Shown here piece by piece: positions 40,992 through 49,342 of a stretch of 64,000 nt of DNA. This DNA is from [Flexibacter] sp. ATCC 35103 (GTDB taxonomy: Bacteria > Bacteroidota > Bacteroidia > Flavobacteriales > Flavobacteriaceae): positions 1 to 64,000 of the forward strand of contig NZ_MTQF01000012.1 in the NCBI RefSeq assembly GCF_001975985.1, read 5' to 3'. Position 1 is the first letter of the stretch; each line of letters begins with the position of its first letter. The position numbers and the translations under genes are program-made. The notes beneath the pieces were generated by a model. That model was not told the origin of the DNA. It saw nothing but the letters and a program-made list of their open reading frames with translations, and searched no databases.

Positions 40992-42620
40992 TTAGTATCC
41001 AGGGTTTTGTTTCAAAGTTGGATTTGCCTGAATATTTCTTGCAGGAATAGGCATTAAATCTCTGAATGACTCTGTAGCGTTACCATTTACAGAACCACCT
41101 TTCCATTGCCAGATTTTAGACGAACCACTAAATTTTCCAAAACGAATCAAATCAGTTCTTCTGTGACATTCCCAGAATAACTCTCTTCCTCTTTCATCCA
41201 GGATAAAATCAAGAGTTAATTGAGGAAGTGTAATTGCCTGTGCATTTGCTCTTGCTCTAATTTGATTTACATACCCTAAAGCAGTTGTAAGGTTTCCGCT
41301 TGCAGCTCCTCTAAGAGTTGCTTCAGCATACATTAAATAAGCATCCGTTAATCTGAACATTGGGAAATCGATATCCGGGATATCATTTCTTTGCGCTGCA
41401 GAACCATCAGCATTTTTATTGATATATTTTGTTACAGCATAACCATCTGTAAAAGTCGAAACATTATTAATGTCTTTAGATTGTCCGTTTGTATAAAACG
41501 TACCTCTTTTATCTCCGGTTGCAGTTTCATCAGGAAAAAGATTTACAAACTCTCTACGAGTTCTAATCCCTTGCCATCCACCATCCATACCTCTTGATGC
41601 AGCATCCATGCTACCTCCAATAGAAGCGTGCATGATAAAACTCATACCTCCACCAGTTGCTCTAATTGCATTACCATCACCAACAATTGGGAAAATAACT
41701 TCAGATTGAGCACCATTTCTATTATTATCTGCAGAGAATAAATAACGGTAAGGAACATTTGCGAAAGTATATCCTGAACCCGTAATAATTTCATTACATA
41801 AAGTTGCAGCTTCATTGTTTTTATCTACACCTATATATACTTTAGCATTTAAATAAACTTGTGCCAATAAAAATTTAGCAGCAGTTTTATCAACTCTTCC
41901 ATATTCATTTGCTTTTGACGCCACTAAACTATTATCTAAGTCTTTCAATTCAGATTCAACAAAAGCAAAAACTTCTGCTCTTGTTTTTTGTTCCGGATAA
42001 AAGAATCCAACAGGATCTTTTTCTGTTGTAATTGGCACATTTCCAAATAAATCCATTAAGTTGTAATAAGAGAAAGCTCTTAAAAAACGAGCTTCGGCTC
42101 TAAAGTTAGCGATATCAGCTTTTAAGTTTGCATCAACACCTCTTGCAGTTAATTTCTCCTCTGTAGTTTGTCTTAAAAATTCATTAGCAACACTAATATG
42201 GTAAAATGCTCTTGAGAAAGTTCCTTCAAGAAATTCATTTGCAGGAGACCATGTCTGAGCATTTAATGTTGGTAAAGTACCATCTGCCCATGCAATAATT
42301 GCTTCATCTGTAGTAAATTCCTGTGTTACAAAAAGTAATCTCAAGTAACTGCTAAAATCACCACCAAGTCCTGCAATATCAGGACTTTTTCCAGGTACAG
42401 CAGCATCACCATCACCATCATTACCACCCACATACAAACCTGCGTATAATTTAGCCAAAACTTCTTTATACGATTTAGGATCTTGAAAAAAGGTTTCTGA
42501 TAAAAATTCATCATCATCCTTTGGCGTCACGTTTAAGTCGTCCGTACACGAAGTAAGCGTCATACTTAATCCTAAAACGAATAGGAAAAAATAAGATATA
42601 TATTTAAATGATATTTTCAT
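40992..42620 (-). CDS. susD: SusD/RagB-family surface glycan-binding lipoprotein
   Basis: The 542-residue lipoprotein (lipobox LTSC, from the ATG at 42620; the frame is open to 42671) caps the SusC transporter and binds maltodextrins. Family features: the N-terminal DDLNVTPKDDDEFLSETFFQ, TPR-like helices with AEARFLRAFSYYNLMDLFGN (about residues 175-195), and the C-terminal LDFILDERGRELFWECHRRT with the late PIPARNIQANPTLKQNPGY. The insert with GGSMDAASRGMDGGWQGI near residue 330 is in the region that contacts sugar in SusD. It follows susC by 37 bases and should be co-transcribed. Confidence 0.95.
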   Translation of the reverse strand: MKISFKYISYFFLFVLGLSMTLTSCTDDLNVTPKDDDEFLSETFFQDPKSYKEVLAKLYAGLYVGGNDGDGDAAVPGKSPDIAGLGGDFSSYLRLLFVTQEFTTDEAIIAWADGTLPTLNAQTWSPANEFLEGTFSRAFYHISVANEFLRQTTEEKLTARGVDANLKADIANFRAEARFLRAFSYYNLMDLFGNVPITTEKDPVGFFYPEQKTRAEVFAFVESELKDLDNSLVASKANEYGRVDKTAAKFLLAQVYLNAKVYIGVDKNNEAATLCNEIITGSGYTFANVPYRYLFSADNNRNGAQSEVIFPIVGDGNAIRATGGGMSFIMHASIGGSMDAASRGMDGGWQGIRTRREFVNLFPDETATGDKRGTFYTNGQSKDINNVSTFTDGYAVTKYINKNADGSAAQRNDIPDIDFPMFRLTDAYLMYAEATLRGAASGNLTTALGYVNQIRARANAQAITLPQLTLDFILDERGRELFWECHRRTDLIRFGKFSGSSKIWQWKGGSVNGNATESFRDLMPIPARNIQANPTLKQNPGY

Positions 42621-42657
42621 TTTGTTTGTTTTTAAATTTTTGATTTTCAGTCTACTA

Positions 42658-45633
42658 TTAGAAATTCGCATTTACTCCAAACAAGAATGTTCTTGCTCTT
42701 GGATATACATTATTATCAATTCCGTTGAATTTCTCAGGATCTAAACCATTGTATTTTGTTAGAATGAAAACATTCTGAACACCAGCTGTAAATCTTAAAG
42801 TAGCAGCTTTTATGATTGTTTTATCTAAAGTATATCCAAGTGTAATGTTATCTAATTTGATAAAAGAAGCATCTTTTACAAAATAATCAGACAAGTAACG
42901 TGATGTACCATTATCTTCAAAAGTAAAACCAGTATTATAGTAATCTGAACTTACGTTAGACAAATCAGTTTGTCTTCTTAATCCAGCATCAGAATAACCT
43001 AAATTAGAACTTACGTTATCAAAAATTTTATTACCTACACTTGCTCTCCAGTTCATTGTAAAATCAAACTTTTTGTAGTTTAATGTAGAAAACAAACCAA
43101 AAGTATAATCAGGAGCCGCTTTTCCAGCTCTGTAACGATCTGCTGTATCAATTTTTCCATCTCCGTTTCTGTCTACATAAGCACCAGCAATTGGTTTTTT
43201 GTTTGCATCGTATAATTGCTCATACACAAAAAATGAATTTGGTGAATATCCTACTGAGTTGATAAGGATTTTATTTCCGTTTCCACCAGCGATATTATCT
43301 CCGGTTAAATAACCCTGAAAACCAGGAACCGTAATTCCTAACTCAGAAATATTCTGGTCGATATAAGTCGTATTAAAAGCTACATTCCAAGTCAAATTGT
43401 CGTTTTTAACAATATCAGAAGCAATACTAAATTCAACCCCTTTTGTTCTTACACTACCAATATTAAAGAAACCTTGATTTCTAAGATTCGCACCATCAGG
43501 AACTGCAATATCAGCTAATAAATCTGTAGATTTTTTATCAAAATAGTTAATAGATCCTGTAATTCTGTCGTTGAAGAATCCGTAATCGATACCCACGTTA
43601 GACTCTGTCAATTCTTCCCATTTAATATTTTCGTTATATCCTTCTGGTCTTGCAGTTGAATAAATAGTGTTACCAAAAATATATTGCGAATTAATTGTTC
43701 CAAGAGTTACCCTGCGTAAATAATCATATTGAGCCGAGATATCCTGTTGACCTGTAGTTCCGTAACCAACTCTTAATTTTAAATTTGAAATAGTCGAATT
43801 ACCTTTTAAGAAAGCCTCTTCAGACAAATTCCAAGCAAAAGCGCCTCCTGCAAAATTCCCCCATCTGTTATCTTCAGAAAAACGAGAAGTTCCGTCTCTT
43901 CTATAATTTAAAGTCAATAGATATCTACTGTCATACCCTAAATTCAAACGTCCGAAGAAAGATTGTAAGTTAACATCCGGATCTGTAGCAACATCCTCAT
44001 TAGGATTTGGCTGTCTTGTTTCTCCAGATGAATATTTCTCTTTTTGAAACAATTGGTAGTTATAACCCGCAGTTGCATCAATTTTAATTTTTCCAATATC
44101 TTTAGTATAATTAAAATAAGCATTTAAGTTTTTATTTTGAAGCGCATCAGTATAGTTGCTGTAATTTCCTAAATTTACATAAGCCGGATCACTAAACGCT
44201 TTTGGCTGATATCCTAACGCACTTTGTGTACTTACTTCTGTATATCCGCTGCTGTCAAATCTATCGATACCAGCTTCTGCAACAACTCTTAAATCTTCAA
44301 AGAAATGAAGTTTATAATCTACTCTAACATTCCCCCATTTTCTGGTTGAAGTTGCTCTTCTGTTATCCTGATTTAATCTTGCTACAGGATTTCTTGCCGG
44401 TAATAAAGGTAAGTTTCCAGTTGGCTCTAACCATTCAAAGTATCCTCCATAACGAGAACCTGCCTGATAAACTGGTTGTGTAGGATCAAATCCAATAGCA
44501 CTTCCAATAACTCCACCTTCATCCTGAAATTGATTTTTACCAAAAGATAAATTTCCACTAATATCAATTTTTAAGTGATTATCAAAAAGAACCGGATTTA
44601 ACGATATCGATGTCGTAGTTCTTTCAAAAGAAGTGTTTCTTAAGATTCCTGGATTATCAACATTTCCAACAGATAAACGTACAGGCAATTTGTTGAACAA
44701 AGAACCGCTTACAGATATATTATTGTTAGTTGTCAAGGCTGTATGAAAAATTTCATCTTGCCAGTTTGTATTTGCATTACCCAACAAAGCTTGTTGAGCT
44801 GGTGAACCTTTAGTCTTTACCAATTCTCTGTATTGATCTGCGCTCATTACATCTACTGTATTCGCTACTGTATTGATACCAACCTGAGAGCTGAAGTTAA
44901 CTTTTACACCACCTTTACTTCCTTTTTTAGTCGTAATAACGATTACACCATTTGCCGCTCTTGACCCGTAGATCGCTGCTGCAGATGCATCTTTAAGAAC
45001 CGTAAATGACTCAATATCATTAGGATCAATTGTAGATAAAATACTTGTAGAACCACTTGGCACAGCATTACTCAACGGAAGTCCGTCTAATACAATTAAT
45101 GGTTCATTTGAAGCATTTAAAGAAGATCCTCCACGAATCCTGATATCTGCTTTAGCTCCGGGAGCTCCTCCTCCAGTTACATTTACACCAGAAATACGAC
45201 CACTGATTAAAGTCTCAGGAGTTACGTTGATCCCTTTATTAAAATCTTTCGCAGCAATTTGAGACACAGAACCTGTAGCATCTTTTTTCTTAACAGTACC
45301 GTAACCTACTTGTACCACAACTTCTTTAAGTTGATTTGTATCTTCTTCTAAAGAAACGCTTAATGTTTGTTGACCATTAAAAGTTACAGTTGACGTTTTG
45401 TATCCAATAAATGAAACCAAAATTTTGTCTCCATTTTTTAAATTAGATAACTGAAATTTACCGTCAAAATCTGTTGATGTTCCGCCCGGAGCACCTTGTA
45501 CACTTACGTTTACTCCCGGGATTGGTTGTCCCGTTGCCTGGTCGGCAACTGTTCCTTTTAAAGTACTTTGAGCTAGTACAGTAAACGGCAACAGTAAGAA
45601 TAAAAATAACAACTTTTTATAAATTGTTTTCAT
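42658..45633 (-). CDS. susC: SusC/RagA-family TonB-linked outer-membrane transporter
   Basis: The 991-residue outer-membrane protein imports maltodextrin with TonB energy. After the signal peptide (KLLFLFLLLPFTVLAQ) comes a carboxypeptidase-like domain (about residues 22-100: LKGTVADQATGQPIPGVNVS), the TonB box region (VVQVGYGTVKKKDATGSVSQ), and the plug (about 110-235: IRGGSSLNASNEPLIVLDGL; VLKDASAAAIYGSRAANGVI). The beta-barrel ends in FLFGVNANF. All SusC signatures are intact. It is the first gene of the minus-strand susCDE transcript and faces the LacI regulator gene 235 bases away. Confidence 0.96.
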   Translation of the reverse strand: MKTIYKKLLFLFLLLPFTVLAQSTLKGTVADQATGQPIPGVNVSVQGAPGGTSTDFDGKFQLSNLKNGDKILVSFIGYKTSTVTFNGQQTLSVSLEEDTNQLKEVVVQVGYGTVKKKDATGSVSQIAAKDFNKGINVTPETLISGRISGVNVTGGGAPGAKADIRIRGGSSLNASNEPLIVLDGLPLSNAVPSGSTSILSTIDPNDIESFTVLKDASAAAIYGSRAANGVIVITTKKGSKGGVKVNFSSQVGINTVANTVDVMSADQYRELVKTKGSPAQQALLGNANTNWQDEIFHTALTTNNNISVSGSLFNKLPVRLSVGNVDNPGILRNTSFERTTTSISLNPVLFDNHLKIDISGNLSFGKNQFQDEGGVIGSAIGFDPTQPVYQAGSRYGGYFEWLEPTGNLPLLPARNPVARLNQDNRRATSTRKWGNVRVDYKLHFFEDLRVVAEAGIDRFDSSGYTEVSTQSALGYQPKAFSDPAYVNLGNYSNYTDALQNKNLNAYFNYTKDIGKIKIDATAGYNYQLFQKEKYSSGETRQPNPNEDVATDPDVNLQSFFGRLNLGYDSRYLLTLNYRRDGTSRFSEDNRWGNFAGGAFAWNLSEEAFLKGNSTISNLKLRVGYGTTGQQDISAQYDYLRRVTLGTINSQYIFGNTIYSTARPEGYNENIKWEELTESNVGIDYGFFNDRITGSINYFDKKSTDLLADIAVPDGANLRNQGFFNIGSVRTKGVEFSIASDIVKNDNLTWNVAFNTTYIDQNISELGITVPGFQGYLTGDNIAGGNGNKILINSVGYSPNSFFVYEQLYDANKKPIAGAYVDRNGDGKIDTADRYRAGKAAPDYTFGLFSTLNYKKFDFTMNWRASVGNKIFDNVSSNLGYSDAGLRRQTDLSNVSSDYYNTGFTFEDNGTSRYLSDYFVKDASFIKLDNITLGYTLDKTIIKAATLRFTAGVQNVFILTKYNGLDPEKFNGIDNNVYPRARTFLFGVNANF

Positions 45634-45868
45634 ACTTTTTGTTTAAATTAGTTTGAGTTTTTGATTGTTAGTTAAGTTTTTAATTTTACTTCGAATTTCA
45701 AAATTAGGAATTTATTAACACGGCCAACCAGTTACAATTTATATTGGATTACGAAAACGTGATAGTGTTGAAAACTTTCTATATTTTGTAATCTTTTCAG
45801 TCAAAAAATGACAAATCAAAAAATAAAAGATACCTTTATTAATAATTAGATTTTTTTCAATAATAACT
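45634..45868. promoter_or_regulatory. Divergent control region between susC and the LacI-type gene
   Basis: This 235-base gene-free stretch must hold the promoters of susC and of the regulator. The one CG-containing inverted-repeat site seen is ACGAAAACGT at 45751-45760 (ACG-N4-CGT), a possible LacI-family operator. The call is tentative, as no second copy of exactly this site was found. Confidence 0.35.
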
Positions 45869-46900
45869 ATGAAACGCAAAATAACCTTAAAACAGATTGC
45901 GAAGGAACTTGACGTGTCTATTTCAACTGTCTCAAAATCACTTAGAAACAGTCTTGAAATAGGAGAAGAAACCCGCCTAAAAGTCCAAGCTTTTGCAAAG
46001 TTTTACAACTATAAACCTAACAATATTGCTCTTAGTTTAAAAAATCGAAAAACCAAAAGTATTGGTATTATTATTCCGGAAATTGTACATTATTTTTTCT
46101 CTACGGTAATCAACGGAATTGAACAGGTTGCAAACGAAAATGGCTACAGTGTTGTCATATGCTTGTCTGATGATTCATTCGATAAAGAAGTCCTGAATAT
46201 GGAGATGTTAGCCAATGGAAGTATCGATGGTTTCATCATGTCACTTTCTAAAGAAACTCAGTACAAAGGTGATTTCCACCATATTACCGAAGTTATCAAT
46301 CAAGGAATGCCAGTTGTGATGTTCGACCGAGTTACTAATGATATCCTTTGCGACAAAGTTATTATTGATGATAAAGCTGCCGCTTATGAAGCTGTTCAGA
46401 GTTTGATTGATAATGGCCGAAAAAAGATTGCCCTTGTAACCACCGTTGATTATGTAAGTGTTGGAAAATTAAGAACAGACGGTTACGAAAAAGCGCTTCT
46501 TGACAACGGATTACCATTTAATGAAGATTTAATCATAAAAATTGAAGACGTAGATACTTGTGAAATCACCATAAGCCAGCTTTTACACGACAGGGCTTTT
46601 GATGCTGTTTTTGCTGTAAATGAGCTTTTTGCAGTAACCATTATCAAAACAGCAAGCAAAATGGGACTTAAAGTTCCGGAAGATCTTGCCGTAATTGCTT
46701 TTACTGACGGAATCATCTCTAAATACTCAACGCCAAGTATTACAACTGTAAGCCAGAGTGGTGAAAAAATGGGAAATAAAGCCGCTAAAATGCTGATCGA
46801 AAGACTCGAAGCAGAACATAATGACGACGAAGAAGAAAACGAAAATTATACTACGGAAGTTATCGAAACACACCTTATAAAAAGAGAATCTACTGACTAA
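45869..46900 (+). CDS. LacI-family transcriptional regulator of the maltodextrin locus
   Basis: The 343-residue regulator has an N-terminal helix-turn-helix (ITLKQIAKELDVSISTVSKS, residues 4-23) and hinge (YNYKPNNIALSLKN), followed by a periplasmic-binding-protein-like sensor domain (SIGIIIPEIVHYFFSTVING; FAVNELFAVTIIKTASKMG; TTVSQSGEKMG). The position between susCDE and the maltose genes makes it the likely sensor of maltose or maltodextrin, replacing the SusR of Bacteroides. An acidic run near the C-terminus (EAEHNDDEEENENY) is odd for the family. A terminator follows at 46925. Confidence 0.93.
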   Translation: MKRKITLKQIAKELDVSISTVSKSLRNSLEIGEETRLKVQAFAKFYNYKPNNIALSLKNRKTKSIGIIIPEIVHYFFSTVINGIEQVANENGYSVVICLSDDSFDKEVLNMEMLANGSIDGFIMSLSKETQYKGDFHHITEVINQGMPVVMFDRVTNDILCDKVIIDDKAAAYEAVQSLIDNGRKKIALVTTVDYVSVGKLRTDGYEKALLDNGLPFNEDLIIKIEDVDTCEITISQLLHDRAFDAVFAVNELFAVTIIKTASKMGLKVPEDLAVIAFTDGIISKYSTPSITTVSQSGEKMGNKAAKMLIERLEAEHNDDEEENENYTTEVIETHLIKRESTD

Positions 46901-46924
46901 TTTTCTTAAAATCAAATACATTCT

Positions 46925-46955
46925 AAAGCCATAAATAATATTTGTGGCTTTTTTG
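46925..46955 (+). terminator. Terminator of the LacI-type regulator gene
   Basis: AAAGCCATAAAT (46925-46936) pairs with ATTTGTGGCTTT (46940-46951) with one G-T pair, followed by T residues. Confidence 0.8.
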
Positions 46956-47035
46956 TTAGCATATATCTAAAAATAATTTATACTTTTACCGCCGTCAAAG
47001 CTTTTACTTTTACTTCGAAAAAAACAGTAAGTTTT

Positions 47036-47054
47036 GATAAGCAAAGCGCTTATC
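47036..47054. promoter_or_regulatory. Inverted repeat before the maltose permease gene, possible operator
   Basis: GATAAGC (47036-47042) and GCTTATC (47048-47054) form a 7-bp inverted repeat with a 5-base spacer, 27 bases before the ATG. TACTTTTA at 46981-46988 resembles a -7 element, which would place the repeat in the untranslated leader. Operator or leader hairpin; not decided. Confidence 0.4.
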
Positions 47055-47080
47055 GTCTAATTAATTCTTTAATTACGATA

Positions 47081-48433
47081 ATGGAAAAGCGTAAATTAAG
47101 TTTCTGGGAAATTTGGAACATGAGTTTCGGTTTCTTGGGAATACAAATGGGGTTTGCACTTCAGAATGCAAATGCCAGCAGAATTCTTCAAATTTTTGGT
47201 GCCGACGTACATGAACTTTCATGGTTCTGGATTATTGCTCCCCTTATGGGATTAATAGTACAACCTGTTATTGGTCATTACAGTGATAAAACCTGGGGAA
47301 GATTTGGCAGACGAAAACCATTTTTTCTTGTTGGCGCTATTTTAGCTTCAGTTGGATTAATTTTAATGCCACAAGCTAATATTTTCATTTCAGTATTACC
47401 TGCATTATGGGTTGGGGCCGGAATGTTAATGATTATGGATGCTTCTTTCAACATTGCCATGGAGCCATTTCGTGCTTTGGTTGGTGATAATTTAAGAACA
47501 GATCAGCGTACAGCAGGTTTCAGTATTCAAACTTCATTAATTGGTTTTGGCGCCGTGATTGGTTCCGCTTTGCCTTATGTTCTAACCAAGTATTTTCATG
47601 TTTCAAATAGTACGGTTCCCGGAAGTGTGCCTTTGAATTTGACACTTTCTTTTATCATTGGAGCTGCAGTTTTAATTGGTTCAATCTTAGTAACCCTTTT
47701 TACAACAAAAGAATATTCACCTGAAGAATTAGCCAATTTTGAAGATCCTCAAAGTGAAGTAGATGTTCCTTCTGAAGAAAAATCTAAACTTACAGACATT
47801 TTTACAGACTTTGCAAAAATGCCAACAACAATGCGTCAATTGAGTTGGGTACAATTTTTCTCTTGGTTTGGATTATTTGGAATGTGGGTTTTTACAACTC
47901 CAGCCATTGCGCATCATATTTACGGTTTGCCTTTAAGCGACACTTCAAGCCAGCAATATCAAGATGCCGGAGATTGGGTGGGAATTCTGTTTGGAGTTTA
48001 CAATTTAGTTTCTGCTATTATCGCACTGTTTTTCTTACCCTATATCGCTAAAAAAATTGGCCGAAAATCAACTCACGCACTTTCATTAATCATTGGAGGA
48101 ATTGGGTTAATCTCGATTTATTTCATGCCAAATGAAGACTGGGTTGTATTACCAATGATTTTAATTGGAGTTGCCTGGGCAAGTATTTTAGCAATGCCTT
48201 ATGCCATTCTTGCAGGATCAATTGCTCCTAAAAAGATGGGGGTTTACATGGGTATTTTCAACTTTTTCGTTGTAATTCCTCAAATTGTAAATGCACTTAT
48301 TGGAGGTCCAATTGTAAAATACCTTTATAATGGTGATGCTATTTACGCCTTAATTACCAGTGGAGTAAGCTTTTTAATCGCTGCTCTTTTAGTCTACAAA
48401 GTAAAAGATGTAGACGATACTATTCAAAAATAA
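47081..48433 (+). CDS. MFS sugar permease, SLC45/maltose type
   Basis: The 450-residue inner-membrane protein has about 12 helices and the features of SLC45/sucrose-maltose permeases: SFWEIWNMSFGFLGIQMGFA, LMGLIVQPVIGHYSDKTWGR with FGRRKPFFLVGA (motif A, about residues 65-88), and LVGDNLRTDQRTAGFSIQ. It should bring maltose or short maltodextrins from the periplasm into the cytoplasm, feeding the GH65 phosphorylase coded two genes later. It starts the plus-strand catabolic run; pgmB follows after 21 bases. Confidence 0.92.
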   Translation: MEKRKLSFWEIWNMSFGFLGIQMGFALQNANASRILQIFGADVHELSWFWIIAPLMGLIVQPVIGHYSDKTWGRFGRRKPFFLVGAILASVGLILMPQANIFISVLPALWVGAGMLMIMDASFNIAMEPFRALVGDNLRTDQRTAGFSIQTSLIGFGAVIGSALPYVLTKYFHVSNSTVPGSVPLNLTLSFIIGAAVLIGSILVTLFTTKEYSPEELANFEDPQSEVDVPSEEKSKLTDIFTDFAKMPTTMRQLSWVQFFSWFGLFGMWVFTTPAIAHHIYGLPLSDTSSQQYQDAGDWVGILFGVYNLVSAIIALFFLPYIAKKIGRKSTHALSLIIGGIGLISIYFMPNEDWVVLPMILIGVAWASILAMPYAILAGSIAPKKMGVYMGIFNFFVVIPQIVNALIGGPIVKYLYNGDAIYALITSGVSFLIAALLVYKVKDVDDTIQK

Positions 48434-48454
48434 TAAAGAAGAATTTCTCATATA

Positions 48455-49108
48455 ATGAACAAAAAAGCATTCATATTCGACCTTGATGGCGTAATTGTCG
48501 ATACCGCTAGATACCACTTTTTAGCCTGGCAGAAAATCGCTCAATCATTAAATATAAATTTTACACACGAAAATAACGAGTTGCTTAAAGGGGTAAGTCG
48601 TGTACGTTCGTTAGATATAATTCTTGAATTAGGAAATGTTCAGGCTTCTCAGGAAGACAAAGACAAATGGTTAATTCAAAAAAATGAAGATTACTTATCT
48701 TATTTAGTTGACATGGATGAAAGTGAGATTCTTCCGGGAGTTTTTAAAACGCTTCAACTATTAAAAGAAAAAAATCAGGGAATTGCATTGGGTTCTGCCA
48801 GTAAAAATGCAAGACCAATCCTTGAAAAAACAGGAATTCTTTCGTATTTCGATGTTATTGTTGACGGAAATGACGTTACCAACGCAAAACCAGATCCGGA
48901 AGTTTTCCTGAAAGCGGCTCAATTATTACATATTGATCCAAAAAATGCAATAGTATTTGAAGATTCTGTTGCCGGAATTCAAGCGGCAAACATAGCAGAA
49001 ATGGTAAGTGTAGGAATTGGTGAGGAAACAATTTTACATGAAGCTGATTATATTTTTAAAGATTTTACCGAAATCGACTCAAGTTTTATCGAGAAACTAA
49101 TCGGTTAG
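48455..49108 (+). CDS. pgmB: Beta-phosphoglucomutase
   Basis: The 217-residue HAD enzyme converts beta-glucose 1-phosphate into glucose 6-phosphate. Motifs: AFIFDLDGVIVDTARYHFLA (nucleophile Asp and second Asp near residues 9 and 11), LKGVSRVRSL for substrate, GSASKNARPILEKTGI, and KPDPEVFLKAAQ and VFEDSVAGIQAA for the metal site. The DTARYH variant and LKGVSR cap are those of pgmB rather than phosphoglycolate phosphatase. Its neighbour, the GH65 phosphorylase, makes exactly its substrate. Confidence 0.95.
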   Translation: MNKKAFIFDLDGVIVDTARYHFLAWQKIAQSLNINFTHENNELLKGVSRVRSLDIILELGNVQASQEDKDKWLIQKNEDYLSYLVDMDESEILPGVFKTLQLLKEKNQGIALGSASKNARPILEKTGILSYFDVIVDGNDVTNAKPDPEVFLKAAQLLHIDPKNAIVFEDSVAGIQAANIAEMVSVGIGEETILHEADYIFKDFTEIDSSFIEKLIG

Positions 49109-49342
49109 TGAAGAATGTCGCAATGTGTCAATTTGATAATTAGATAATTCACGAAATCTTGAATTATCTAATTAAAGAAACCAATTTTAAAAATAAAATC
49201 ATCAATTAAAAAGTAAAATAGTAAAACAACGAGTAATTAAGGATAGAACCAAATTAGAAATAACCCAAAACGAATAATTATCAAATTGGCACATTTTCTA
49301 ATTGACACATTATCTAATTGCCCAATTATCTAATTTAAAAAA
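49109..49342. repeat. Gene-free spacer rich in TATCTAATT repeats
   Basis: The spacer before the GH65 gene contains several degenerate copies of ATTATCTAATT and of its reverse, with related words such as TTGACACATT and TTGGCACATT. It looks like decayed short repeats; no gene or clear terminator was seen. Confidence 0.5.
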
